A stretch of 46,452 nt of DNA from Ralstonia sp. ASV6 (GCF_016429285.1 NZ_JAELUI010000029.1:1-46452), one strand, 5' to 3'; shown: positions 8,461-17,100, numbered from the stretch's first letter. A program made the numbers and translations. Notes: a model not told the origin generated them from the letters alone.

Positions 8461-9597
8461 ATGACAGAAACTGCAACCGAATTCAAGGCACCGAAGAAGA
8501 CGCGTGCCGCGCTTTACGGCTTCCTGATCCTCGCCCTGTTCGCACCGTTCATCGTGGGTGCCGCAGGTGGTAACTACTGGGTACGCGTGCTGGACTTCGC
8601 GCTGCTGTACATCATGCTGGCCCTGGGCCTGAACATCGTGGTGGGCTTTGCCGGCCTGCTCGACCTGGGCTACATCGCGTTCTACGCGGTGGGTGCCTAC
8701 ATGATGGCGTTGCTGGGTTCGCCGCACCTGTCCAACCAGTTCGAGTGGATCCACCAGCTGTTCCCGAATGGGCTGCACCTTATCGTCTGGTGGGTGATAC
8801 CACTGGGTGCCGGGTTGGCTGCGTTGTTCGGCATTCTGCTGGGCACGCCAGTGCTGAAGCTGCGCGGTGACTACCTCGCCATCGTGACGCTGGGCTTTGG
8901 TGAAATCATCCGGATCTTCATGAACAACCTCGACCGTCCGGTGAACATCACCAACGGTCCGAAGGGCATCAACCTGATCGAGCCAGTCAAGATCTTCGGG
9001 TTCGACTTCTCGAAGCGCCATGACTTCTTTGGCATCCGCTTCGACTCGGTCTACATGTACTACTACCTGTTCGTGTTCCTGGCCGCGATCATCATCATCG
9101 TGTGCCTGCGGTTGCAGAACTCGCGTATCGGTCGTGCATGGGTGGCGCTGCGTGAAGATGAAATCGCTGCCAAGGCGATGGGCATCAACACGCGCAACAT
9201 CAAGCTGCTGGCCTTTGCCATGGGCGCGTCGTTCGGTGGTGTGTCGGGGGCGATGTTCGCGTCGTTCCAGGGCTTCGTGTCGCCGGAATCGTTCGTGCTG
9301 TGGGAGTCGATCTACATCCTGGCCATCGTGGTGCTGGGCGGCATGGGCCATATCCCGGGCGTGATCCTGGGCGGCATCCTGCTGGTGGGCTTCCAGGAGT
9401 TGCTGCGTGCGCTGGCCGAGCCGGTGCAGAACAAGCTGTTCGGCCATGTGATTGTGGAAGCGGAAGTGCTGCGTCAGTTGCTGTTCGGCCTGGCGATGGT
9501 GGTGGTGATGCTGTATCGCCCTTCGGGCCTGTGGCCCTCGCCGCGCAAGGAAGACCGTCCGCAAAAAGCGCGGGCTGGTGGACTGTCCCGTATCTGA
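8461..9597 (+). CDS. livM: Branched-chain amino acid ABC transporter permease LivM
   Basis: This is the second inner-membrane permease, 378 residues and rich in hydrophobic helices. It contains the LivM hallmarks LALGLNIVVGFAGLLDLGYIAFYAVGAY and the coupling segment NSRIGRAWVALREDEIAAKAMGINTRNIK. The start is set at ATG 8461, preceded by AAGGGGAGC; an upstream in-frame start would lie inside livH. It forms the transmembrane channel with LivH and begins 13 bp after livH ends. Confidence 0.95.
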   Translation: MTETATEFKAPKKTRAALYGFLILALFAPFIVGAAGGNYWVRVLDFALLYIMLALGLNIVVGFAGLLDLGYIAFYAVGAYMMALLGSPHLSNQFEWIHQLFPNGLHLIVWWVIPLGAGLAALFGILLGTPVLKLRGDYLAIVTLGFGEIIRIFMNNLDRPVNITNGPKGINLIEPVKIFGFDFSKRHDFFGIRFDSVYMYYYLFVFLAAIIIIVCLRLQNSRIGRAWVALREDEIAAKAMGINTRNIKLLAFAMGASFGGVSGAMFASFQGFVSPESFVLWESIYILAIVVLGGMGHIPGVILGGILLVGFQELLRALAEPVQNKLFGHVIVEAEVLRQLLFGLAMVVVMLYRPSGLWPSPRKEDRPQKARAGGLSRI

Positions 9598-9610
9598 TGG
9601 AGGCACGCAC

Positions 9611-10387
9611 ATGAGCAATAACAACGTCCTCCTCTCGATCCGAGGAGTGCAGAAGCGTTTCGGCGGCCTGCAAGCGCTGTCCGACGTGAGTCTGGAAATT
9701 CGCGAAGGCGAAATCTACGGTCTGATCGGCCCGAACGGTGCCGGCAAGACCACGTTCTTCAACGTCATTACGGGTCTGTACACGCCGGATGCCGGCGAGT
9801 TCGTGCTGGGCGGTGTGCCGTATCAGCCGACCGCTGTGCACGAGGTGGCCAAAGCCGGTATCGCCCGCACGTTCCAGAACATTCGTTTGTTTGGCGACAT
9901 GACCGCGGCGGAAAACGTCATGGTCGGCCGTCACGTGCGCACCAAGGCCGGCCTGATCGGCGCGGTGTTCCGCACCAAGGCGGCCCGCGAAGAGGAAAAA
10001 TCGATCGAAGACTGGGCTTACGACCTGCTGGAGTACGTCGGCATCGGCAAGTACGCCAACTACACGGCGCGCAACCTGTCGTACGGTCACCAGCGTCGTC
10101 TGGAGATCGCGCGCGCCCTGGCCACGCAGCCCAAGCTGTTGGCCCTGGACGAACCGGCTGCCGGCATGAACGCCACGGAAAAGGTCGAGCTCCGCGGCTT
10201 GCTCGACAAGATCCGTTCCGACGGCAAGACCATCCTGCTGATCGAACACGACGTGAAGCTGGTGATGGGCCTGTGCAACCGCCTGACCGTGCTGGACTAC
10301 GGCAAGGTGATCGCGCAAGGCCTGCCGCACGAAGTGCAGAGCAACCCGGCCGTGATCGAGGCCTACCTCGGCGCATCGACGCATTGA
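9611..10387 (+). CDS. livG: Branched-chain amino acid ABC transporter ATP-binding protein LivG
   Basis: One of two cytosolic ATPases of the transporter. Walker A is GPNGAGKTT, the signature loop is LSYGHQRRLEIARAL, and Walker B is LLALDEPAAGMN followed by the switch His in IEHDVKLVM. The extended RTFQNIRLF region and long insertion around residues 100-140 are typical of LivG rather than LivF. The ATG at 9611 follows GGAGG; an in-frame ATG at 9578 lies inside livM and lacks this site. Confidence 0.95.
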   Translation: MSNNNVLLSIRGVQKRFGGLQALSDVSLEIREGEIYGLIGPNGAGKTTFFNVITGLYTPDAGEFVLGGVPYQPTAVHEVAKAGIARTFQNIRLFGDMTAAENVMVGRHVRTKAGLIGAVFRTKAAREEEKSIEDWAYDLLEYVGIGKYANYTARNLSYGHQRRLEIARALATQPKLLALDEPAAGMNATEKVELRGLLDKIRSDGKTILLIEHDVKLVMGLCNRLTVLDYGKVIAQGLPHEVQSNPAVIEAYLGASTH

Positions 10388-10403
10388 TGCGGAGGAACGG
10401 AAT

Positions 10404-11120
10404 ATGAAACCAGTAATGTTGAAGATCGACGGCCTGAAGGTTGCCTACGGCGGCATCCAGGCGGTCAAGGGCGTGGATCTGGAGATTCGCGAAGGTGAGC
10501 TGGTCACGCTGATCGGTGCCAACGGCGCCGGCAAGACGACCACCATGAAGGCCATCACCGGGCTGCAGGGCTGGGCTGCGGGTGACGTGCAGTATCTGGG
10601 CAAGTCCATCAAGGGCGTGCCGAGCTACAACCTGCTCAAGCAGGGCTTGGCGATGGTGCCGGAAGGCCGCGGCGTGTTCGCGCGCATGACCATCGTCGAG
10701 AACCTGCAGATGGGTGCCTTCACGCGCAACGACGAGGCGCAGATCAAGGCCGACATCGACCGCATGTTCGGCATCTTCCCGCGCCTGAAAGAGCGTGCAA
10801 ACCAGCTGGCCGGCACAATGTCGGGCGGCGAGCAGCAGATGCTGGCCATGGCGCGTGCGCTGATGAGCCAACCGAAGCTGCTGCTGCTGGACGAACCGTC
10901 GATGGGTCTCTCGCCGATCATGGTGGAGAAGATCTTCGAGGTCGTGCGCGACATCTCGGCGCAAGGCGTAACCGTGCTGCTCGTCGAGCAGAACGCGCGC
11001 CTGGCGCTGCAGGCGGCGCACCGCGGCTACGTGATGGACTCCGGTCTCATCACCATGAGCGGCGATGCCAAGCTGATGTTGGACGATCCGAAGGTGCGTG
11101 CTGCCTATCTGGGCGAATAA
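10404..11120 (+). CDS. livF: Branched-chain amino acid ABC transporter ATP-binding protein LivF
   Basis: The second ATPase, 238 residues, the normal LivF length. Walker A GANGAGKTT, the VPEGRGVFARMTIVENL segment characteristic of LivF, the canonical signature MSGGEQQMLAMARAL, and Walker B LLLLDEPSMGLSP are present. It would dimerise with LivG beneath LivHM. A GGAGGAACGG site precedes the ATG, and a strong terminator follows 20 bp after the stop, closing the operon. Confidence 0.95.
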   Translation: MKPVMLKIDGLKVAYGGIQAVKGVDLEIREGELVTLIGANGAGKTTTMKAITGLQGWAAGDVQYLGKSIKGVPSYNLLKQGLAMVPEGRGVFARMTIVENLQMGAFTRNDEAQIKADIDRMFGIFPRLKERANQLAGTMSGGEQQMLAMARALMSQPKLLLLDEPSMGLSPIMVEKIFEVVRDISAQGVTVLLVEQNARLALQAAHRGYVMDSGLITMSGDAKLMLDDPKVRAAYLGE

Positions 11121-11140
11121 GCATCAAGCGTCATGAAAAG

Positions 11141-11165
11141 AGCCCCGCACTTGCGGGGCTTTTTC
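11141..11165 (+). terminator. Intrinsic terminator of livHMGF
   Basis: AGCCCCGC (11141-11148), loop ACTT, GCGGGGCT (11153-11160), then TTTTTC. It also lies between convergent livF and the GNAT gene, and its left flank GAAAAG gives only a weak reverse T-run. Confidence 0.9.
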
Positions 11166-11173
11166 TTTGTGCG

Positions 11174-11650
11174 TCAGGCAGATGTTGCCGTGTAGATATT
11201 TGGCCGGTGCAGTTGCATGAAGCCAATGCCCCCAGGCACATCGGTAAAGCCATGCTTGCGATAGAGCCAGTCCGCACCCGTGGTGACCAGCACCGTGCGG
11301 CGCAGACTTTGCAGTTCGGGGTGCTCGCGCAGGAAATCCATCAGCGCGTGCGAGACACCCTTGCCGCGCCACTCGGGCAGTACAAACACGTCGCACAGAT
11401 AGGCGAATGTCGCGCGGTCGGTGATAGCACGTGCAAAGCCCACGAGGTCGCCGTGCAAGCCGTCATCGCTTTGCTGATAGGCGGCGAAGCACAGCGAATT
11501 GGCGATCGATCGGTCGAACACGGCGCGCGGCAGGCCGCGGGCCCAATGCGTTTCCTGCGAGAGGAAATCGTAGATCTGGTCCAGCGGGAGCCACGCGGAA
11601 TCGTCAGACAAAACGATCCCCGTGGCCGGAACAGCAAGCGTCACGGCCAT
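11174..11650 (-). CDS. GNAT family N-acetyltransferase
   Basis: The protein is a GCN5-related acetyltransferase of about 158 residues. The acetyl-CoA motif A is PEWRGKGVSHALMDFL, preceded by the strand AYLCDVFVLP, and motif B resembles LYRKHGFTDVP. Upstream residues WARGLPRAVFDRSIANS resemble small-molecule GNATs with an LPxxxxxxxIxNS pattern. The substrate cannot be told. The start at ATG 11650 is preferred; an upstream ATG at 11710 adds a non-conserved, His- and Arg-rich tail. It lies 91 bp downstream of argD on the same strand and may share its transcript. Confidence 0.85.
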   Translation of the reverse strand: MAVTLAVPATGIVLSDDSAWLPLDQIYDFLSQETHWARGLPRAVFDRSIANSLCFAAYQQSDDGLHGDLVGFARAITDRATFAYLCDVFVLPEWRGKGVSHALMDFLREHPELQSLRRTVLVTTGADWLYRKHGFTDVPGGIGFMQLHRPNIYTATSA

Positions 11651-11741
11651 GGCAAACCTCGAATTGGCGAAATGGAAACTGCGGTGGTGAAGCGATGCAG
11701 GGCGACGCATTGCGCGCCGCCCCAGGGTGAAGCGTTTCGCT

Positions 11742-12929
11742 TTAGGCGTGTGCCTTGAGCAGCGTACGGAGCATGCCGATCATCGTGTCGATTTCTTCGG
11801 TCGTCACGTTCAGTGCGGGCATGAAACGCAGGATGTTGGGACGCGGTGCGTTCAGCAGCAGGCCCGTCGGGTTCATCTCACGCGCGGCTTCGACCAGTTG
11901 GCCGCCGATGTCCTTGCCGAGCAGCAGGGCGCGCAGCAGGCCGTCACCGCGCTCGCCGGCCAGGCCGAATTCTTCCGACAGTTGCAGCAGCTGCTTGCGC
12001 AGGTAGGCGCCGCGCTCCTGCACACCGGCCAGGAAGCCCGGGGCCAGCAGTTGCTCGATCACCGAGCAGCCGACAGCCGTCATCAGCGGGTTGCCGTTGT
12101 AGGTGCCGCCCTGGTCACCGGCTTCGAAGCTGGCCACTTCATCCGTGCACAGCAGAGCCGACAGCGGCACGCCGCCGCCGATGCCCTTGCCCAGCGTCAT
12201 GATGTCCGGCTCGATGTTCGAGAGCTGGTAGGCGAAGAGGGTGCCGCAACGGCCGCAGCCTGCCTGCACTTCATCAACGATCAGCAGGATCTTGTGCTTC
12301 TTGGTCAGCGCGCGCAGTTGTTGCATGAACTCCGGCGTGGCGGGCAGTACGCCGCCTTCGCCCTGCACCGGCTCGAGCATCACGCCGACGGTCTCGTCGG
12401 TGATGAGTGCTTCCACCGAAGCGATGTCGTTCAGGATGGCCTTCGGGAAGCCCGGCACCTGCGGCGCGAAGATGGTGTCCCAGCCGGCCTTGCCCGACGC
12501 GCTCATCGTGGCGAGCGTGCGGCCGTGGAAGCTGTGGTCGAACGTGATGATCTGGAAGGCGCCGTTCTTATGCTTCTTGCCCCACTTGCGGGCGAGCTTG
12601 ATGGCGCCTTCGTTGGCTTCAGCGCCGCTGTTGGCGAAGAACACCTTGTCGAAGCAGCTGTGCGCGGTCAGCAGGCCGGCCAACTTGGCCATCGGCTCGT
12701 TGTAGAAGGCCGGGCTCGGGTTGATCAGCTTCTTGGCCTGCGCGTTGAGCGCCTCGATCATGCCGTCGTTCGAGTGGCCGAGGCAGTTGACGGCCCAGCC
12801 CTGCACGAAGTCCAGGTATCGCTTGCCGTTGTGATCCGTCAGCCACGAGCCCTTGCCTTCGGTGAAGACGATCTCGGGCCGGTTGGTGATGTACATCAGG
12901 GACTGGACGGGGTAGTCAGCAAACGCCAT
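11742..12929 (-). CDS. argD: Acetylornithine aminotransferase (ArgD family)
   Basis: This is a class III PLP aminotransferase of 395 residues, the ArgD length. It has the family motifs [42 protein letters not shown], and the PLP lysine in [11 protein letters not shown]. ArgD converts N-acetylglutamate semialdehyde to N-acetylornithine in arginine synthesis and can also act in lysine synthesis. Close paralogues (ornithine or succinylornithine aminotransferase) cannot be excluded from sequence alone. It is preceded by its own promoter, a short Arg-codon ORF and a terminator, which fits arginine control and supports the ArgD assignment. TGGAGC lies about 8 bp before the ATG. Confidence 0.88.
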   Translation of the reverse strand: MAFADYPVQSLMYITNRPEIVFTEGKGSWLTDHNGKRYLDFVQGWAVNCLGHSNDGMIEALNAQAKKLINPSPAFYNEPMAKLAGLLTAHSCFDKVFFANSGAEANEGAIKLARKWGKKHKNGAFQIITFDHSFHGRTLATMSASGKAGWDTIFAPQVPGFPKAILNDIASVEALITDETVGVMLEPVQGEGGVLPATPEFMQQLRALTKKHKILLIVDEVQAGCGRCGTLFAYQLSNIEPDIMTLGKGIGGGVPLSALLCTDEVASFEAGDQGGTYNGNPLMTAVGCSVIEQLLAPGFLAGVQERGAYLRKQLLQLSEEFGLAGERGDGLLRALLLGKDIGGQLVEAAREMNPTGLLLNAPRPNILRFMPALNVTTEEIDTMIGMLRTLLKAHA

Positions 12930-12995
12930 GGCAAAGCTCCAGAAAAAGGCGGCAGGAAGATGAAAAAGTGGAAAAGCGCTGGTTGGAAAAAGACA

Positions 12996-13023
12996 AAGGC
13001 CACGGGGGTTGCCCCGTGGCCTT
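12996..13023 (-). terminator. Intrinsic terminator in the argD leader (candidate attenuator)
   Basis: On the minus strand: AAGGCCACGGGG, loop CAAC, CCCCGTGGCCTT, then TTGTCTTTTT. The 12-bp stem is very strong. It lies 66 bp upstream of the argD ATG and 34 bp after the stop of a short ORF with four tandem Arg codons. It is about 190 bp beyond the reductase gene upstream, with a promoter in between. It could therefore end a small RNA or act as an attenuator of argD. Confidence 0.9.
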
Positions 13024-13056
13024 GTGATCGTCGAATCCTGTGAACCCGATATGCAA

Positions 13057-13128
13057 TCAGCAGACAGCCGCGCGGCTTCCCGGAGGGAGCAACGTACGGC
13101 GGCGTCGGAGGTGCAGGGTTTGGTTCAT
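13057..13128 (-). CDS. Candidate arginine leader peptide upstream of argD
   Basis: A 23-codon ORF starts at ATG 13128 and ends with TGA at 13059-13057. Codons 8-11 are CGA CGC CGC CGT, giving LRRRRTLL, and another Arg is at position 19. The ATG lies 9 bases below the -10 of the promoter at 13137-13165, so the message may be leaderless. GACGCCGC within the Arg codons can pair with GCGGC-U-GUC near the ORF end (one bulge), as in segment 1:2 of a classical attenuator. I found only a weak candidate antiterminator. The ORF is too short for statistical support and has no homology evidence. Confidence 0.45.
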   Translation of the reverse strand: MNQTLHLRRRRTLLPPGSRAAVC

Positions 13129-13136
13129 AAGGCGCA

Positions 13137-13165
13137 AGAATAAGACGGATGCCAAGTCAAGTCAA
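13137..13165 (-). promoter_or_regulatory. Sigma-70 promoter of the argD leader
   Basis: On the minus strand, -35 TTGACT (13160-13165), 17-bp spacer, -10 TATTCT (13137-13142). An A/T-rich stretch containing CGAAATTTCG lies just upstream of the -35. It starts 50 bp after the end of the reductase gene, so the downstream leader is transcribed independently of that gene. Confidence 0.65.
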
Positions 13166-13216
13166 AACGAAATTTCGACGTTCTTTGGATTTGTGCAACG
13201 GTAGGCAAGTCGATTG

Positions 13217-14266
13217 TCAGCCGGCCGGATGCAGGTCCGCCTCCGAGGTGAACGAGTCGGCGAAGAACGCATCCGGGTGCATTTGGCACTGGGCGGCAAA
13301 GTCCGTGCGGGCCGAGTTGATCACCACCGGCGCGCCGCAAGCGTACACCTCGTGGTTCGACAGATCGGGGTGATCGGCCATCACGGCCTGGTGGACGAAG
13401 CCTGTGCGGCCGGTCCAGGCGTCTTCGGGCAAGGCGTTGGAGACGACCGGCACGTACGTGAATCCAGGGATCGTGCGCGCCCATTCTTCCGCCTTGGCGT
13501 GCATGTACAGGTCTTGCGGGCGGCGGCCGCCCCAGTACAACGTCATCGGGCGCTTGCTGCCGATGAATTGCGCATGCTCGACGATGGCCTTGATGGGCGC
13601 GAAACCCGTGCCCGAGGCCAGCAGGATGATCGGCTTGTCGGACTCTTCACGCAGGAAGAAGCTGCCCAGCGGCCCTTCGAAGCGCAGGATGTCGCGTTCT
13701 TTCATGGCCGGGGCGCCCTCCTTGGCACCGAACACGTAGTCGGTGAAGGCGCCGCCCGGCATGTGGCGGATGTGCAGCTCGATCGGGCCTTCTTCGTGCG
13801 GCGGGTTGGCGATCGAGTAGCTGCGGCGCTTGCCGTCGCGCAGGAGGAATTCCACGTACTGCCCGGCCAGAAATTGCATACGCTCGGTGGCTGGCAGTTG
13901 CAGTTTGACGATAGTGACGTCCGGTGCAGCCTTTTCCAGCGAGGCCACGCGGCAGGGGATCTTCTTGATGGGCACATCGCCGGCGCCATGCACTTCGCGT
14001 ACTTCAATGGTGACGTCAGTTGCGGGCGTGGCACAGCAGAACAGCGCGCGGCCTTCGGTGGCTTCCTGGGCGGAGAGCGCGTTGGGCGAGTGGTTGCCCT
14101 GCACGATGGAGCCCTCGCGGACATGGCCCTTGCACGAGCCGCACGCGCCGTTTTTGCAGCCGTACGGCAGGCCGATGCCCTGGCGCAGCGCCGCTGCAAG
14201 GATGGTCTCGCCGTCTTCGGCCTGGAACTGGCGGCCGCTGGGCAGCACGTTGATCTGATAAGCCAT
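13217..14266 (-). CDS. 2Fe-2S ferredoxin / FAD / NAD(P) reductase (CDP-6-deoxy-delta-3,4-glucoseen reductase-like)
   Basis: This is a three-domain electron-transfer flavoprotein of 349 residues. The N-terminal plant-type ferredoxin has ligands CKNGACGSCKG and FCCAT (CxxxxCxxC...C). The FAD domain follows with RRSYSIANPP (RxYS), then the NAD(P) domain with LLASGTGFAPIKAI and the C-terminal YACGAPVVI. It is often annotated as AscD-like, but no sugar-deoxygenation genes are nearby. It is more likely a general reductase that passes electrons from NAD(P)H to an oxygenase or other acceptor. It is divergent from the epimerase-like gene, with only 14 bp between starts. Confidence 0.88.
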   Translation of the reverse strand: MAYQINVLPSGRQFQAEDGETILAAALRQGIGLPYGCKNGACGSCKGHVREGSIVQGNHSPNALSAQEATEGRALFCCATPATDVTIEVREVHGAGDVPIKKIPCRVASLEKAAPDVTIVKLQLPATERMQFLAGQYVEFLLRDGKRRSYSIANPPHEEGPIELHIRHMPGGAFTDYVFGAKEGAPAMKERDILRFEGPLGSFFLREESDKPIILLASGTGFAPIKAIVEHAQFIGSKRPMTLYWGGRRPQDLYMHAKAEEWARTIPGFTYVPVVSNALPEDAWTGRTGFVHQAVMADHPDLSNHEVYACGAPVVINSARTDFAAQCQMHPDAFFADSFTSEADLHPAG

Positions 14267-14280
14267 ACTACAATCCGAAT

Positions 14281-15324
14281 ATGTTGAAAAGAGTGTCTGG
14301 TCGCCTTACTGCGGCACGTCCAATCATGACCCCGGCAAGAGCCCGGTCACCGAAATCCATGTCCCGCCTGGGGGCACCAAGCGTGCTGATCGTCGGCTGC
14401 GGTGATGTCGGCCAGCGTTGCCTGACGATGCTGCGCAAGCGCTTTCGCGTCTTTGCCGTCACCTCGCGCCAAGAAGGTCGTACACCGCTGCGCGAGGCCG
14501 GCGCCGTGCCGGTCCTGGCCAACCTGGACGATGCCGCATCGCTGCGCCGCCTGCGGGGCTTGAGCCCGCGCGTGCTGCACTTGGCGCCGCCGCCGTCCAC
14601 CGGCAATGACGACCCGCGTACCGCCGCACTGGTGCACGCGTTGGCCCGTCCGGGCCCCATGTCCCGAGGCACAAAACAACGCATTTTACCCGACCGGGCG
14701 CGTCGGTTTGGTGGCTTGACGGGCCGCTTGAAAACCCGCCTCCAAGCGCGCGCATTCGTGTACGCGAGCACCAGTGGCGTCTACGGTGATGCGGCCGGCG
14801 CATGGGTGGATGAATCCCGCCCGGTCAAGCCGACCACCGCGCGCGCCCAGCGCCGTGTGGCGGCAGAACGCCGGGTGCGCTGGTTTGGCGTGGGCGGCGG
14901 CTGGCGCACGTCGATTCTTCGCATTCCCGGTATTTATGCCGCCGACCGCCTTCCGGTGGCACGTCTGCAGCGTGGCACACCTGCCTTGCGTGCAGAAGAT
15001 GACGTCTACACCAACCACATCCACGCTGACGATCTGGCGCGCGCGCTGATTGCTGCACTGGTGCGCGGCCGCGCCCAGCGCGTCGTGCACGCCAGCGATG
15101 CCTCCGAGTTGCGCATGGGCGATTACTTTGATGCTGTGGCAGACGCGCGCGGCTTGCAGCGGCCGCCGCGCATCTCCAGGGCCCAAGCCGTTGCGCAGAT
15201 CGAGCCGTCGCTGCTGTCCTTCATGAGCGAGTCGCGCCGATTGCGCAATGCACGGCTGATGCGCGAGCTGCGTGTGACGCTGCGCTATCCGACCGTGGCC
15301 GACTTCCTGCAAACGGAGGCCTGA
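14281..15324 (+). CDS. NAD(P)-binding Rossmann epimerase-like protein (YeeZ/SDR-extended type)
   Basis: The protein has a dinucleotide-binding N-terminus (VLIVGCGDVGQRC), the HLAPPP segment, and the extended-SDR core FVYASTSGVYGD, followed by ILRIPGIYA and YTNHIHADDLARA. It resembles the YeeZ-like NAD-dependent epimerases of unknown substrate. The usual YxxxK catalytic pair is not evident. A basic segment at about residues 125-155 (SRGTKQRILPDRARRFGG...) sits between two core strands and looks inserted. The start is uncertain: ATGs at 14281, 14326 and 14359 are in frame, none with a good ribosome site. The GGDEF gene starts 1 bp after its stop. Confidence 0.8.
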   Translation: MLKRVSGRLTAARPIMTPARARSPKSMSRLGAPSVLIVGCGDVGQRCLTMLRKRFRVFAVTSRQEGRTPLREAGAVPVLANLDDAASLRRLRGLSPRVLHLAPPPSTGNDDPRTAALVHALARPGPMSRGTKQRILPDRARRFGGLTGRLKTRLQARAFVYASTSGVYGDAAGAWVDESRPVKPTTARAQRRVAAERRVRWFGVGGGWRTSILRIPGIYAADRLPVARLQRGTPALRAEDDVYTNHIHADDLARALIAALVRGRAQRVVHASDASELRMGDYFDAVADARGLQRPPRISRAQAVAQIEPSLLSFMSESRRLRNARLMRELRVTLRYPTVADFLQTEA

Positions 15325-15325
15325 C

Positions 15326-17005
15326 ATGGCTGGGCCCGCGCCTTCGCCGACATCAGCACTGGCCTCGTCCGAGCGCCGCCGCATTGCGCGCGTTGCACTC
15401 GTGGTGGCGGGCTTGGCCGTGGGCGTGGTGCTATGCGGATTTGCCGCCAACATGGTGGCCGATGCGATGGGCGCACGCGATGTACAGCAGATGGTGGATG
15501 CGCGCCGCCAGTTGGCTGCCCAGGTGGCCGAGGGCATGTCGAACCAGATCACCGCTGACGTGGCGCTGTTGCGTGCCATTCCGCAGACGCTCGCGCAGAT
15601 CGATGCCGTTCCGCGTGCCGTGGATCGCGTCGACACGCGGCGCTGGAACCTGATGGACCAGGGCTCGCGCGCCAAGGAAGCGCTGGCGCATCCTGAAGTC
15701 GCGGATACCAGCGCGTTCCTGGGCACCGCCGCGGGTGATCTTGGGCTGGACTACGTGTGGGTCGTCAACCAGCGCGGCTACGTGGTGCTGGCCAACAACG
15801 CGAGCCATGCGGAATCGTTCCTCGGCGTGCAGTCGGCCATGCAGCCCTACATGAAGGAGGCAATGCTGGGTGGGCTGGGCGAGCAGTTCACCGTTGGCAT
15901 GGTGACGGCCGTGCCGGGCTTGTTCTTTGCCGCGCCGGTGTATGACGATGCGGGCTATCTCGTGGCGGCGGTGGCCACCAAGGTGAGCCTTACGCGCCTG
16001 CAGCACTGGGTGTCGCATCCCACCTCGCTGCTGACGGATCCGAACGGGCTCATCATTCTGTCGACCGATGCTTCGCTTGTGGGCAAGATCCTGCCGGACT
16101 CACGCCTGCAGCATATGAGCGCAAGCGAGCGCTACAACGCGTATCAGCGTGTCGATTTTGATGTGTGGCCGTATCACCCAAGCGGACCGACGGCGCAAGC
16201 GCATCGCGACGTGCCTAACTGGGTGCCGGTCGAGGTGCGCAACGCACTGACCTGGCGTGATGGCGTTGCCACGCCTTCGCTGACCGTGTCGCGCAACGCG
16301 AGCGCTGACCTTACGATCATGGTGGCCGAGCCGCTGCTGGCGTGGTCTCAGCAGATGGCCAACCATGACCGCAACCGCGCGATCGGTTTCGCGCTGTTCG
16401 TGAGCGTGTTGCTGAGCTTTGTGCTGGTGGTGTGGTCATTGGTGCGTGAGCGGCAGCACCATCGCCTGACACGCCACTTGAACCAGCGGCTGCAGCGCAC
16501 CAACAGCGCGCTCGCCAACGAGGCGCACTTCGACCACCTGACCGGTGTACTGACGCGGCGCCGCTTCCTTGCGCTGTTCGATACCGTGCTCACGCGCGCG
16601 CACAATCGCGGCGAGCCGCTCGTGCTGGTGCTGGCCGATCTGGATCATTTCAAGCGCATCAACGATACGTGGGGCCACGCGGTGGGCGACATGGCGCTCC
16701 AGCGCTTTGCTTCGCTGGCCACGGGGGCCTTGCGCAGCAGCGATCTTGTCGGCCGCCTGGGCGGCGAGGAGTTTGCCGTTGTGATGGGCCGTACCACGCT
16801 GGAGGAGGCCACCGAGGTGGCCGAGCGCCTGCGCGCCGCCGTGGCTGAACCCGACGATAACTTCCCCACCGGCCTGACCATGACCGTCAGCATGGGCATG
16901 ACGGGCTATCGCACAGGCGACACCGCATCGGAGATGCTCAAACGTGCCGATCTGGCGCTGTACCGTGCCAAGGAGAGCGGGCGCAACCGGCACATCGCAG
17001 GTTAG
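15326..17005 (+). CDS. Membrane-bound diguanylate cyclase with periplasmic sensor domain
   Basis: The 559-residue protein has TM1 at about residues 20-45, a large periplasmic region of about 300 residues with dCache-like features (LDYVWVVNQRGYVVLANN and FFAAPVYDDAGYLVAAVATKV), and TM2 at about 352-373. A short coiled coil leads to a GGDEF domain (401-555). The active-site loop is GGEEF (479-483) and an inhibitory I-site RSSD lies exactly five residues before it, so it should make c-di-GMP with product feedback. The input signal is unknown. No EAL domain is present. It probably shares a transcript with the epimerase-like gene. Confidence 0.93.
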   Translation: MAGPAPSPTSALASSERRRIARVALVVAGLAVGVVLCGFAANMVADAMGARDVQQMVDARRQLAAQVAEGMSNQITADVALLRAIPQTLAQIDAVPRAVDRVDTRRWNLMDQGSRAKEALAHPEVADTSAFLGTAAGDLGLDYVWVVNQRGYVVLANNASHAESFLGVQSAMQPYMKEAMLGGLGEQFTVGMVTAVPGLFFAAPVYDDAGYLVAAVATKVSLTRLQHWVSHPTSLLTDPNGLIILSTDASLVGKILPDSRLQHMSASERYNAYQRVDFDVWPYHPSGPTAQAHRDVPNWVPVEVRNALTWRDGVATPSLTVSRNASADLTIMVAEPLLAWSQQMANHDRNRAIGFALFVSVLLSFVLVVWSLVRERQHHRLTRHLNQRLQRTNSALANEAHFDHLTGVLTRRRFLALFDTVLTRAHNRGEPLVLVLADLDHFKRINDTWGHAVGDMALQRFASLATGALRSSDLVGRLGGEEFAVVMGRTTLEEATEVAERLRAAVAEPDDNFPTGLTMTVSMGMTGYRTGDTASEMLKRADLALYRAKESGRNRHIAG

Positions 17006-17100
17006 GCAGGTTAAGGCGGCGTAACACAACGCAGCAGACAGCTTCCTATACTCGGCCGACGCGCCAGATGGCGCCTGTCGATCGTGCTCCGGAGGGAATC

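Noticed and set aside
11727-13043. 438-codon plus-strand frame over argD
   Set aside because: Antisense shadow of argD that also crosses the leader terminator.
13021-13130. 6S RNA
   Set aside because: CGGCGGCGTCGGAGGT on the plus strand resembles the 3' end of E. coli 6S RNA, but no matching 5' strand for the closing stem was found at the proper distance and the promoter points the other way.
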